A DNA stretch of 40,121 nt from Bacteroidota bacterium (GTDB lineage: Bacteria; Bacteroidota; Ignavibacteria; UBA10030): contig JAFGLB010000197.1 in the NCBI GenBank assembly GCA_016928255.1, positions 1-40,121 of the forward strand, written 5' to 3'. The position numbers and the translations under genes are program-made. Below the pieces are notes generated by a model. It ran no database searches, was not told the DNA's origin, and was given only the letters and a program-made list of their open reading frames with translations. Numbering within the stretch: position 1 is the first letter of the stretch; the number at the start of each line of letters is the position of its first letter. Positions 7,195 to 15,502 of this stretch are shown here, piece after piece.

Positions 7195-7797
7195 TTAAGC
7201 AACTTTCCTGATCTTTTGAACTTCTTCCATAATACTCGCAGGAGTCGGTTTGCTTGCCGATAATGCACGGATTAAATCTTCCATTTTAAGAGGCTTGGTA
7301 ATGTAGTCATTCATACCGAGCGACAAGTACTCTTCACGATCGCCATGCTGGACATTAGCGGTCATAGCTATAATAGTCGGCTGTTGATCCTTGGCAAATT
7401 CTTTTCTGATCAGCATTGTCGCTTGCCTGCCGTCCATTTCGGGCATCTCCGCATCCATCAAAATTGCATCGTACGAACGGCGTTTTAAAGCATCTATAAC
7501 TTCAATTCCGTTGAAAGCTACATCTGCATGATATCCCAGTTTCCTTAAAAACCAAAGTGCGATCTTGATATTTACCAGACTGTCTTCTGCCAGTAATATT
7601 CTTAAAGGATGCCGCCTTGCCATTTGCACGTCAAAATCGGGAAGGTTATGCATTGCATTCCGCATCTGTATGCGTTCTGCCTGATGCGCTTCATCATTCT
7701 GCGCCTGCACGATTCCGGAAACCTGTTGACCGACCTCTTGTTGAACTTCGGTAGTGCTGGTCAGTGTCTCTGTGTTTACTTCTTCTATCTTTTCCAT
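7195..7797 (-). CDS. Single-domain response regulator with an extended N terminus
   Basis: With the ATG at 7797 the protein has 200 residues. I prefer this start because GGAGG lies 8 nt upstream; an in-frame ATG at 7845 would add 16 residues. Residues 1-62 are a Gln/Glu/Thr-rich, probably disordered segment. Residues 65-182 are a complete receiver domain: acidic pair E71/D72, phospho-acceptor D115 (AILMDAEMPEMDG), T146 (MTAN) and K168 (TKPL). No output domain follows, so it likely acts through protein contacts, as CheY-like regulators do. The sequence resembles receiver modules of hybrid histidine kinases. No kinase partner is nearby, and the next gene downstream is the DUF4097-type protein. 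Confidence 0.88.
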   Translation of the reverse strand: MEKIEEVNTETLTSTTEVQQEVGQQVSGIVQAQNDEAHQAERIQMRNAMHNLPDFDVQMARRHPLRILLAEDSLVNIKIALWFLRKLGYHADVAFNGIEVIDALKRRSYDAILMDAEMPEMDGRQATMLIRKEFAKDQQPTIIAMTANVQHGDREEYLSLGMNDYITKPLKMEDLIRALSASKPTPASIMEEVQKIRKVA

Positions 7798-8260
7798 TTC
7801 GCCTTCCTCCAAATTCTTTTTAAACTCTATTATCAAGAGGCACAATTGTAATGCCAGTGATTTTTGGCTAATAAGGCAAGCAGAATTGACAATTTTTTGG
7901 TTTTTATACGTTATTTGAGGGGCGGTAAAGAAAGATGATTTATGCGTTTTGTAGAGTTTTCACTTTTCCCCGTATTTATTGATTGAAGATATGATAAAAT
8001 CCTTAAAAATCCCCAATTTTAAGGCTTCTGGGAGAGGATTGCTTTTAAGCTTTTTACAAAACTTCTTTCAAAAAATATTGCACAGTTATAAACTGATTTT
8101 ACGTTAGGACAAGAATTTAAAAGGCCGTTATTAATTCGCAGGAATTTCTTTAATCGTAGGCCCGGATTGACAGTCCTAATTTTAACAAATCCCGGTCATG
8201 TCCGGTGACTTATCCGGATATTCATCTGATGATTTTATCACAACCTGATACTAAAATAAT
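7798..8260. other. Intergenic region, no gene seen
   Basis: About 460 nt of AT-rich DNA lie between the response regulator and the GHTSHG lipoprotein gene, both on the minus strand. It must hold the regulator promoter near 7800-7900. I find no convincing hairpin terminator, RNA gene or small reading frame. Several CCGG words cluster at 8195-8218 without forming a strong stem. Confidence 0.4.
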
Positions 8261-9142
8261 TTATTCTCCTGACCAACCTGCAATACGCGCCCATAACCAC
8301 CAGGCCGCATAGGCCTTTCTATTCGCATTCAAAGGCTGACTGTGTGCGGAACTGCAGTTGTACCAATCAACATCCAGTGTGTGTGTTCTTTGCCATTCCT
8401 GAGCCCAATTCATTGATATACCACTGCTGTCATAATCACAATTATCATCTGCACCCAATTCCATATAATTAACTAATCCGTCCGGATCGTAGCTTTCTAT
8501 ATCGGCAAAGTCATATAAAGCTTTACCGAACATGCGGCAATATGTACGTATTTGTTCGTTCCTTTTGTGCAAATTGCCGTCTGGTCCCGAACCATCCAGA
8601 TGTCCGGTCATATAAATAAACCGTACATTAGGAAAATCCTGTTCCAGGCCCGACATCAAACTTAAATAAGTTACAATGTTGGCACTATCCGCATTGCTTA
8701 CCTGTCCGCACCATGACCAGATTATTACATTGATTTCGGAATGTGAATTAAGATAATCACGGGTGGCATTTGCCCATGCAGTACGATTCGGATTACCGAG
8801 ATCGCTTGCACCGGAAAATGGCGAGTCATGAAATGTTAAGGCTCCATCTGATCCGGAGCTGTTAAAACTGTATTGATTACCTTTAAAAGAGACTAATCCC
8901 GACATACCGGAAGTAAGCTGACCGCCGTGTGATGTATGCCCATAGGCAATCTTCAGCTTCGCCTTTGCATCATCTATCCATTGAACAGGTATTTTACTCA
9001 GATCAGTGCAATCATGATCGACAATAATCATCTGACTATTTAAGCCGCCTTGTGAACCTACCGGATTGCTGTCACACGCAGCGAAACTGGATACAATAAA
9101 TATATAAAGCAAAATTGAGAACAATGAACCGGCGTATTTCAT
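8261..9142 (-). CDS. Lipoprotein of the GHTSHG family (function unknown)
   Basis: This 293-residue protein has a lipoprotein signal peptide with lipobox F-A-A-C, giving a lipidated Cys at residue 23. A clear AGGAGA site precedes the ATG. The mature protein carries blocks GHTSHG (68-73), WSWCGQ (142-147), YMTGHLDG (177-184), DIESYDPDGLVNYMEL (from 214), DNCDYD (233-238) and the terminal WWLWARIAGWSGE. All recur in the protein encoded at 37274-38491, so they mark a real family. Block order and spacing faintly resemble SGNH-type hydrolases, which is only a hypothesis. Unlike its paralogue it has no T9SS sorting domain and would be held in a membrane by lipid. Confidence 0.75.
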   Translation of the reverse strand: MKYAGSLFSILLYIFIVSSFAACDSNPVGSQGGLNSQMIIVDHDCTDLSKIPVQWIDDAKAKLKIAYGHTSHGGQLTSGMSGLVSFKGNQYSFNSSGSDGALTFHDSPFSGASDLGNPNRTAWANATRDYLNSHSEINVIIWSWCGQVSNADSANIVTYLSLMSGLEQDFPNVRFIYMTGHLDGSGPDGNLHKRNEQIRTYCRMFGKALYDFADIESYDPDGLVNYMELGADDNCDYDSSGISMNWAQEWQRTHTLDVDWYNCSSAHSQPLNANRKAYAAWWLWARIAGWSGE

Positions 9143-9312
9143 AACCGTCTCTCCTAATAGTTAGCTGTCCAAATTTGCACAGTTTCATATTTCCAGACAG
9201 TAACAGGTATCACAAATACGATCTTTTAGCGCGAATCCGGGAAGCTATGGTTTATAAAGAATTTTATCAGGTTTTTAACCTAATCAATGGAATTATAAGA
9301 GGATAGACGGTT

Positions 9313-9771
9313 TTAGGGCTGCTGGATTTTAAATCTGATACGCAGAACTCCGTTATTCCAATCACTGGATATAATACGAAATCCTCCGATTTCCTTTGTC
9401 GAAGAGGCGTGTATTCCACTGCAGGGACACACGTCATAATCGCCTATGCAGATAAGCCTGATCGTATCGCCTGCATCTTCAGGCAATTTTGTCAATGTAA
9501 CAATTTTTTCAGCTTCTGCTCGGGTTAGAATACGCTCTGTTACAGACAGATCGGATTTTATGACCTCATTTACATTTTGCTCTATTAGGGCAAGTTCATC
9601 AGCCGTCAGATTACGGTCGTAATGATAGTCGCATTTCGATTTCTTCTTCTCGATATGCGCACTGAATGCCCTGCCGCATTTAAACATTCGCACCATTGTC
9701 TGGTTTAAAATATGCTCTACTGAATGCATCCGCGGGTCATATTCTTTTCGATTAGGAATAACCTGATTCAT
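9313..9771 (-). CDS. AlaX-like alanyl-tRNA editing domain protein
   Basis: This 152-residue protein, counted from the ATG at 9771, matches the second additional domain (SAD) shared by alanyl- and threonyl-tRNA synthetases. It has the zinc-binding pair HSVEH (HxxxH) and CSGIH (CxxxH), followed by the usual SSTKEIGGFRI strand. Free-standing AlaX proteins deacylate mischarged Ser- or Gly-tRNA(Ala) in the cytoplasm. The protein is short, like the minimal AlaX-S type, and lacks catalytic synthetase domains. An upstream in-frame GTG at 9804 would add 11 residues but lies inside a dispersed repeat, so I reject it. It stands alone, with no evident operon partner. Confidence 0.8.
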   Translation of the reverse strand: MNQVIPNRKEYDPRMHSVEHILNQTMVRMFKCGRAFSAHIEKKKSKCDYHYDRNLTADELALIEQNVNEVIKSDLSVTERILTRAEAEKIVTLTKLPEDAGDTIRLICIGDYDVCPCSGIHASSTKEIGGFRIISSDWNNGVLRIRFKIQQP

Positions 9772-9790
9772 AACTGATTTTATGCAACGA

Positions 9791-9890
9791 AGATAAATTG
9801 CCACAACCTTTAAGTCGTGGTATTTGATAAAGAAAATATAGCAGACTTTAGTCCAATAAAATTATCGAAAATGGGATTAAAATCCAATTA
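9791..9890. repeat. Decayed hairpin-array element
   Basis: This stretch aligns with 38725-38824, starting AGATAAATTGCCAC in both. It keeps the same succession of stems: CCACAACC with AGTCGTGG (imperfect), GAC-TTTA-GTC (9844-9853) and GGAT-TAAA-ATCC (9874-9885). Two stems differ from the other copy by changes on both sides that preserve pairing. The right-hand fourth hairpin of the intact element is not evident here. Confidence 0.7.
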
Positions 9891-10090
9891 TATTTTTGGT
9901 TTTTTAATCATAATATGGTAAACAATTTTTAACTCTTATAATATAAAAGAATCTTTGAACACTTAACACAATTTAACGGAAAAGTTCTGTAGTTACGAAA
10001 ATCGGGGCTCTCTAAATATTTCTGGATTATCCAAACTATACTATATATATTTCTTAATAAAAGTTAATCCGGAATCCAAGACAATTTATT
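9891..10090. other. AT-rich intergenic region
   Basis: Together with the repeat before it, this gap lies between divergent genes (AlaX on the minus strand, the membrane protein on the plus strand) and must contain the plus-strand promoter. The TATA-rich segment near 10037-10055 is a plausible location. I see no RNA gene or small reading frame. Confidence 0.35.
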
Positions 10091-10603
10091 ATGCCGCGTT
10101 CAATAACTATTGTCGGCTGGTCGATCATTATCACTTCCTTCATTACTATCCTGCTGGAATTATCCAATTTTTTTTCCGATCCCATTCAGGAGTTCAATCT
10201 GTTGATTCAGGCATTTCCACGAAATCAATTCAGTATTGAACCTATTATCAAAATTTTTCAATATTTCCGAATCTGGTCTATTTATGCAATTATTTTTTTT
10301 ATTTTTGTGCTGATTGGAGCTATTTTGTTTATTCAATTACGGGCAGCAGGCCGTAATATTCTTGAAATTGCCTGCTGGACGGCAATTGCTAACGGCTGTA
10401 TTGACACCTGTTTAAACTATATTCTCTGGCAGGCGATGAGTAAAGCTCTATCAAATGTGGTGTCTGCTGCAGGAATAAGTTTGGGACAGATCTATCCTCT
10501 TAGAAACATCGCTTTAATCATGGGTTTATTTCTTTGGATAATTCCTTCAATCGGTTTGATATTTTATTTAAGAAATCCAAAAATTAAAATCCTGATGAAG
10601 TAA
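10091..10603 (+). CDS. Uncharacterised four-helix membrane protein
   Basis: This 170-residue hydrophobic protein has four probable transmembrane helices, at about 5-27, 56-82, 89-112 and 137-160, and a short basic tail (NPKIKILMK). I do not recognise a family or catalytic motif. It stands between the divergent AlaX gene and the pnt operon, 200 nt upstream of the latter, so it probably has its own promoter. The ATG at 10091 lacks a strong Shine-Dalgarno site, with only a weak GGAAT further upstream. It is likely a real gene, because the continuous frame encodes well-formed helices. Confidence 0.65.
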   Translation: MPRSITIVGWSIIITSFITILLELSNFFSDPIQEFNLLIQAFPRNQFSIEPIIKIFQYFRIWSIYAIIFFIFVLIGAILFIQLRAAGRNILEIACWTAIANGCIDTCLNYILWQAMSKALSNVVSAAGISLGQIYPLRNIALIMGLFLWIIPSIGLIFYLRNPKIKILMK

Positions 10604-10804
10604 TTTGATTCATTTTTTTTATCAGCTCTTGCCCCACTTTAAAAATCAATTTTTATGTATGCTTTTAGAAAAATAAAGAATCCATTTGCAGGCATTCAGG
10701 CTTATTTTTAAAGTTATCAATTCCTTATTTTTTGGCGAAATTGTAGATTTTGTGGTTTTTTTTTACGATTTTACAGTATCTAACAATAATTAGTGAATGG
10801 AAAA

Positions 10805-11947
10805 ATGAATATCATAGTAACCAAAGAAGCAGCAGCCGAACCGCGTGTTCCAATGCTGCCTCAAAATATCGAAAAACTCACAAAAAAAGGCGCCAAAATC
10901 ACTATTGAAGCAGGACTTGGCAGTTCGATAGGCATTTCAGATGCTGAATATAAAAAGGCCGGTGCTTCGATAGAAAAAAATAGAAAAAAGCTTCTAAATT
11001 CAGGGGATATTATACTGCGTCTCAGGAAGCCTGATATTAAAGAAATTGCTTTATTAAAAAAAGGATCAATACAGGTAAGTTACCTGGATCCTTTTAATGA
11101 TCCTAAACTTCTTAAAGCACTTGCCAGCCGGGGTGTCTCAGCAGTCTGTATGGAGATGATTCCGCGTTCGACAAGAGCTCAAAAGATGGACTCCTTAAGT
11201 TCGCAAGCCAGTCTGGCCGGGTATACTGCAGTTTTGCTTGCAGCAGACAATTTAAATAAAATCTTCCCTATGATGATGACACCGGCAGGCACGCTCCAGC
11301 CGTCCAAGGTATTTATTATCGGTACCGGTGTTGCAGGACTGCAGGCAATAGCAACTGCCCGCAGGCTTGGGGCAAAAGTCGATGCTTTTGACACCCGTCC
11401 TATTGCCAAAAACGATGCGCTTTCACTTGGAGCCAAATTTGTCGAGATCGATCTCGGTGAAACAGGACAGACCGAACAGGGATACGCCAAAGCACTTACC
11501 GAAGAGCAGTTAAAGAAACAGCGTGAGGCTTTGAAGCAGTACTGCTCACATGCAGATATTGTTATCACAACTGCGCAGGTATTCGGCCGTAAGGCTCCCG
11601 TTATCGTTACAAAGGAAATGGTGGCAGCAATGAAGCCCGGCTCTGTCATAGTGGACCTGGCAATTGAAACCGGCGGAAACGTCGAAGGAGCTGTTTTAGG
11701 CAAAACGGTGGAAAAGAACGGCGTAAAAATTATCGGAATGGCTAACATGCCGGCGCGTGTAGCAATGCATGCAAGCCAGATGTATTCCAATAACCTGACC
11801 AACTTTATCGATGAATTCTGGGATAAAGAAAAGAAACGATTTGAATTAAAACTCGATGATGACATTATAAAAAGTTGTCTTCTGACTCACAACGGGAAAA
11901 TCATTCATCCCAGGTTTGCACAGCAGACAAAGACGAAGGAGAAATAA
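10805..11947 (+). CDS. pntAA: NAD(P) transhydrogenase subunit alpha 1 (NAD-binding dI)
   Basis: This 380-residue protein is the soluble NAD(H)-binding domain I of the proton-translocating transhydrogenase. A Rossmann motif GTGVAG is at 173-178, followed by the acidic beta-2 end FDTRP at 195-199. Family segments include EPRVPMLP near the start, MTPAGTLQPSKVFIIG, the ADIVITTAQVFGRKAP block and the late MANMPARVAMHASQMYSNN. The split alpha 1 form lacks the membrane part, which is encoded by the next gene 2 nt downstream. I choose the ATG at 10805, which gives the usual MNIIVTKE start; an in-frame GTG at 10793 would add four residues. The complex transfers hydride from NADH to NADP+ driven by proton entry. 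Confidence 0.95.
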   Translation: MNIIVTKEAAAEPRVPMLPQNIEKLTKKGAKITIEAGLGSSIGISDAEYKKAGASIEKNRKKLLNSGDIILRLRKPDIKEIALLKKGSIQVSYLDPFNDPKLLKALASRGVSAVCMEMIPRSTRAQKMDSLSSQASLAGYTAVLLAADNLNKIFPMMMTPAGTLQPSKVFIIGTGVAGLQAIATARRLGAKVDAFDTRPIAKNDALSLGAKFVEIDLGETGQTEQGYAKALTEEQLKKQREALKQYCSHADIVITTAQVFGRKAPVIVTKEMVAAMKPGSVIVDLAIETGGNVEGAVLGKTVEKNGVKIIGMANMPARVAMHASQMYSNNLTNFIDEFWDKEKKRFELKLDDDIIKSCLLTHNGKIIHPRFAQQTKTKEK

Positions 11948-11949
11948 AA

Positions 11950-12246
11950 ATGACTTTGGATTTACTTGTACCGCTTTTATTTATATTCGGATTAGCTATT
12001 TTCCTTGGTGTTGAGGTTATCTCCAGGGTTCCGTCAATTCTTCATACACCTTTAATGTCCGGTTCTAACGCAATTTCCGGAATTACAATCGTTGGAGCGC
12101 TTGTTGCGGCAGGCGAAGGACACAATACAGTAAGCACGATCCTTGGAACTGCAGCTATCATTTTCGCCATGATCAACGTTGTAGGCGGATATATGGTGAC
12201 AAACAGGATGCTTTCGATGTTCAGAAAGAAAGAGGATGCAAAATGA
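11950..12246 (+). CDS. pntAB: NAD(P) transhydrogenase subunit alpha 2 (membrane)
   Basis: This 98-residue membrane subunit carries the first helices of domain II. It has three to four hydrophobic segments, with the family block FLGVEVISRVPSILHTPLMSGSNAISGI near residues 16-43 and a G-H near the middle (GEGHNTVST). Its ATG at 11950 lies 2 nt after the stop of the alpha 1 gene. The reading frame is open further upstream, but that extension would overlap alpha 1 and is not conserved in the family. Its TGA stop overlaps the ATG of pntB (ATGA), so the three genes are translationally coupled. Confidence 0.95.
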   Translation: MTLDLLVPLLFIFGLAIFLGVEVISRVPSILHTPLMSGSNAISGITIVGALVAAGEGHNTVSTILGTAAIIFAMINVVGGYMVTNRMLSMFRKKEDAK

Positions 12247-13643
12247 AATTTATAGCTGAAGTTTTTTATCTTATTGCTGCTCTTCTTTTTGTAACCGGCC
12301 TAAAAAAGATGAGCAAGCCTGAGACAGCACGGAATGGTAATTTCCTGTCATCATTCGGAATGCTGATCGCGATTGTTGCTACACTTGTTCATTATAATAT
12401 TCTTGATTGGACATACATAATCGGCGGAATATTAGCCGGCTCTGTGATCGGTCTAATTTTGGCAAAAACTGTTAAAATGACCGAGATGCCGCAGATGGTT
12501 GCACTTCTTAACGGTTACGGCGGTTTGGCAAGCCTTTTGGTCGGCTTTGCTGAATTCAGCAGACAGTTCTATGATGTAACGAATCCGGATGTTATGCATT
12601 CTATTGATTTATACACATCAATTACAATCATATTGACTGTCCTGGTCGGAGCGATAACTTTTTCCGGAAGCATAATAGCCTGGGCAAAGCTTAAAGAAGT
12701 AATGACCGGCAAGCCAATCCTGTTCAAGGGACAGCAATTCGTAAATGCGGCAATCCTGATTGCTGCTGTCGTCGGAGGAGTAATGTTCTGCATAAATCCG
12801 GCAGATAGTTACTATATTTTTATTGCATTGATTGGCATCGGTTTAATCCTCGGAATAACGTCCGTTATTCCAATCGGCGGCGCTGATATGCCCGTGGTTA
12901 TTTCCCTGTTAAACAGCTATTCCGGTATAGCGGCATGCCTGGCAGGATTTGTCATCCAAAATAACGCACTTATTGTCACAGGTTCATTAGTCGGCGCAAG
13001 CGGTATTATTCTTACCAAGATAATGTGTAAAGCTATGAACAGGTCATTAGCAAATGTTCTTTTCAGCGGATTCGGTGCTGTTCAGGTAAAAAGCGGAAGC
13101 GGTGAAAAGGGAGAAGTAAATCCCGTATCCGTTGAAGACGCGTATGCATTACTGGAAGCAGCCAATTCTGTCTGCATAGTGCCCGGGTACGGACTTGCAG
13201 TTGCGCAAGCACAGCATGCCTGCCGCGAACTTGCAGACTTGCTTGAGAAGAAAGGCACGGAAGTCCGTTTTGCTATCCATCCAGTTGCCGGACGTATGCC
13301 CGGACATATGAACGTTCTGCTTGCTGAAGCGAACGTATCATACGATCATCTTTACGAGATGGATGCGGTCAATCCGATTATTAACACTGTCGATATCTGC
13401 CTCGTAATCGGGGCAAACGACGTTGTGAATCCGGCTGCCCGCGAAGACAAGTCCAGCCCAATCTACGGAATGCCTATAATCAATGTCGATTATTCAAGAA
13501 CCGTAATAGTAATGAAACGTTCGATGGCTACAGGTTTTGCAGGAATAGAAAATCCGCTGTTTTACAAAAGCAATACACGCATGCTTTTCGGAGATGCGAA
13601 AAATGTATTGCAGGGTTTGGTAGCGGAATTTAAGAAAGTCTAG
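12243..13643 (+). CDS. pntB: NAD(P) transhydrogenase subunit beta
   Basis: This 466-residue subunit has about nine transmembrane helices in the first 270 residues (proton channel, domain II). The soluble NADP(H)-binding domain III occupies about 285-466. Key domain III motifs are IVPGYGLAVAQAQH, HPVAGRMPGHMNVLLAEA, GANDVVNPAA and KRSMATGFAGIENPLF. The length is normal for the family. It starts within the stop codon of pntAB and is the last gene of the operon, followed 17 nt later by a strong hairpin terminator. The complex supplies NADPH for biosynthesis and redox defence. Confidence 0.96.
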   Translation: MKFIAEVFYLIAALLFVTGLKKMSKPETARNGNFLSSFGMLIAIVATLVHYNILDWTYIIGGILAGSVIGLILAKTVKMTEMPQMVALLNGYGGLASLLVGFAEFSRQFYDVTNPDVMHSIDLYTSITIILTVLVGAITFSGSIIAWAKLKEVMTGKPILFKGQQFVNAAILIAAVVGGVMFCINPADSYYIFIALIGIGLILGITSVIPIGGADMPVVISLLNSYSGIAACLAGFVIQNNALIVTGSLVGASGIILTKIMCKAMNRSLANVLFSGFGAVQVKSGSGEKGEVNPVSVEDAYALLEAANSVCIVPGYGLAVAQAQHACRELADLLEKKGTEVRFAIHPVAGRMPGHMNVLLAEANVSYDHLYEMDAVNPIINTVDICLVIGANDVVNPAAREDKSSPIYGMPIINVDYSRTVIVMKRSMATGFAGIENPLFYKSNTRMLFGDAKNVLQGLVAEFKKV

Positions 13644-13660
13644 TCTTAAGTTTCAATATA

Positions 13661-13695
13661 AAAAAGCCAACCCTTGTCACGGATTGGCTTTTTTT
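13661..13695 (+). terminator. Strong terminator after pntB, probably bidirectional
   Basis: AAAAAGCCAA (13661-13670) pairs perfectly with TTGGCTTTTT (13684-13693), and two further G-C pairs lie inside after one mismatch. A run of seven T follows on the plus strand. The mirrored A-run at the left edge means it could also end transcripts arriving on the minus strand from the secreted-protein cluster. Confidence 0.9.
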
Positions 13696-13743
13696 ATTGC
13701 ATTTATCCTAAGTATCCGCCTATCGGCGCCGATTCCTGGTAAA

Positions 13744-13842
13744 TTATTTATTAAACACTTTATCAACAACAAAGTATAACAGGCAAAATATCACACCGAA
13801 ACCTATGGCAGCGATCAAACAAAGTTTAAGAAATGTTTTCAT
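13744..13842 (-). CDS. Possible 32-residue single-helix membrane protein
   Basis: A minus-strand frame from ATG 13842 to TAA 13744 encodes MKTFLKLCLIAAIGFGVIFC followed by LLYFVVDKVFNK. It has a basic N terminus, one transmembrane helix (about residues 6-25) and a polar end. An A-rich AAGAAAGAAAA stretch lies upstream. It begins 52 nt after the last secreted-protein gene and ends before the shared terminator, so it could be the final gene of that transcription unit. The reading frame makes biochemical sense, but a frame this short can arise by chance. No family is recognised. Confidence 0.4.
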   Translation of the reverse strand: MKTFLKLCLIAAIGFGVIFCLLYFVVDKVFNK

Positions 13843-13894
13843 GGATATTTTTCTTTCTTAAAGGACAATACCTTCCAGCTGATATTATTTAATG

Positions 13895-15490
13895 CTACTT
13901 AATCAAGACCATCTTCTTCGTAATTACAAAAGCATTTTTAACATTTAGCTGATAAAAATACACACCACTACCGACATGTTGACCGGCAGAGTTTGTGCCG
14001 TTCCATTCAATGGTATATTTACCAGGAGTCTGCATGCTGTTAACCAGTACGGCAACTTCACGGCCAAGGATATCATATATACGTAAGGACACGGCATGCC
14101 GTGTCCCTACAATGGTATATATAATTTTTGTTATTGGATTAAACGGATTGGGATAATTTTGAGATAACGAATATTTTTCAGGAACTCCATCCTGTCTGTC
14201 AATTCCATTCGGATCCGAATATTCAAGCGCGCCTATGTCCCATTGCCCGTCATTACCGCGAATTTTACATTCAAAATCCTGCGAGAAATTGTAATCTGGA
14301 AATAAATTCTTTATTTCCAGAGGAATTATTACATCAGGATTCAAGCCGATATTTCTGGCGGGACTTATTTCCGATAAATGAAAATCCGAACTTACAGGAC
14401 TTACAAACAGAGTATCGAGATTAGTCATTACATATTCTTCATCCATCAGGCTCCATCCATACCTCTCCTTCTGCGACCAGCTTAATCCTGTGTATATATT
14501 ATTCGATCTTGACATCAGCATGCCGGTTTCACCCCCGGGTCCGCCGTCGCAGATATTGTTCTTTATTATTACTTTGTTCAAATCTTCAAAGTACTGTGTT
14601 ATGCCAACTGCATTATTTGTGCTGCTGAACAGAAGTGTATTGTTTGTTATCACCAAGTATCCATAACAATACGAATTCTCGCTTCCATTCTGCCTGATAA
14701 TATTTGTTCCGGTTTCTTCTTCCTCATTCAACACGCCCAGAATAATGTTGTTATGAACTACTGTATTTGTATTAACCTCGAACGTAAAAACTTCCGATGT
14801 TGCTTTAAGAAAATTATTTGCCGTCAGAGAATTGATAGTGGTGAAAACGGAGACCGGATTACCATGCGTTCCTTCGCATTCAGTGATTGTATTATTCAGA
14901 ATTCTTAAGTTCTCGCTTCCCATGGACCAGATGCCTTTATATCCGACTTTTGTAATGATGTTATTACAAATAGTCACATTTTTTGCACCGGCATTTATAC
15001 CCGAATTTCTTTGGCAATTATGAATAAAATTGTTTTCTATAGTTACGCCGTCGGCATTTCCAATGGAAATCGAGCCTTTTCTGCCGTCTCTGGTCCGTGT
15101 ATGAGTTATTTCGCAATTCCTGATTATGATATTTTGCGCCGGAGCATCCCATGTTTTGTTATTCCAGATCGCATATGCGGCACCGTCGCTTGTGTTACCT
15201 TGGACTTTCAATCCCTCAATACAAACATTACACTGACCGTTTATCCCTATGCCATAGTTTCTTGTACTAATACTGAAAGAGCAGTCTTCAATTTTGCCAT
15301 AAGGCCAATAGTAGAGTTTCTGATTCGCTTCGTCAACCACATACTCACCCGGCCTGTCCAGTGCCGATAGATGGTTTACCATACTGTAATATTGGTCCCT
15401 ATCCCCGTAAACAGCTTCGCTCGAGAGCGAATCAAAGAAGATCGTATGAGATCCCGGATCGAAAGAAACAACTTTCTTAATACCGATCAC
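13895..15490 (-). CDS. Beta-helix protein with T9SS sorting domain, C-terminal part of an interrupted gene
   Basis: This 531-residue frame starts at a GTG (15490) and has no signal peptide. It is the continuation of the frame at 15503-16132, separated only by an in-frame TGA and four codons, so it is best read as the distal part of one gene of 746 codons. It contains many right-handed parallel beta-helix rungs (NNI/N-x-I repeats, about residues 90-320), a choice-of-anchor-Q-like segment ending DIGALEY, and a T9SS sorting domain in the last 88 residues. That domain is unusual: a 28-bp palindrome encodes VGTRHAVS in the loop where relatives have KLKVRSEV. Without the signal-bearing first part the product could not be exported. 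Confidence 0.75.
   Translation of the reverse strand: MIGIKKVVSFDPGSHTIFFDSLSSEAVYGDRDQYYSMVNHLSALDRPGEYVVDEANQKLYYWPYGKIEDCSFSISTRNYGIGINGQCNVCIEGLKVQGNTSDGAAYAIWNNKTWDAPAQNIIIRNCEITHTRTRDGRKGSISIGNADGVTIENNFIHNCQRNSGINAGAKNVTICNNIITKVGYKGIWSMGSENLRILNNTITECEGTHGNPVSVFTTINSLTANNFLKATSEVFTFEVNTNTVVHNNIILGVLNEEEETGTNIIRQNGSENSYCYGYLVITNNTLLFSSTNNAVGITQYFEDLNKVIIKNNICDGGPGGETGMLMSRSNNIYTGLSWSQKERYGWSLMDEEYVMTNLDTLFVSPVSSDFHLSEISPARNIGLNPDVIIPLEIKNLFPDYNFSQDFECKIRGNDGQWDIGALEYSDPNGIDRQDGVPEKYSLSQNYPNPFNPITKIIYTIVGTRHAVSLRIYDILGREVAVLVNSMQTPGKYTIEWNGTNSAGQHVGSGVYFYQLNVKNAFVITKKMVLIK
14083..14110. repeat. REP-like palindrome inside a T9SS sorting domain
   Basis: The core GGACACGGCATGCCGTGTCC (14087-14106) is a perfect 20-bp palindrome. 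With its flanks GTAA and CTAC it forms a 28-bp palindrome with one mismatch. It lies in frame within the sorting-domain coding region and encodes VGTRHAVS. A related 28-bp palindrome with the same GTCCCTAC end occupies the equivalent place in the gene at 37274-38491. Confidence 0.8.
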
Positions 15491-15502
15491 ATTAGGCTGA
15501 AC

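Noticed and set aside
9772-9804. GTG start extending the AlaX-like protein
   Set aside because: The extension is encoded by the edge of a dispersed hairpin element and is not part of the SAD fold.
11875-11949. Upstream extension of pntAB
   Set aside because: It would overlap the end of pntAA by more than 70 nt. The family start MTLDLLVPLL fits the ATG at 11950.
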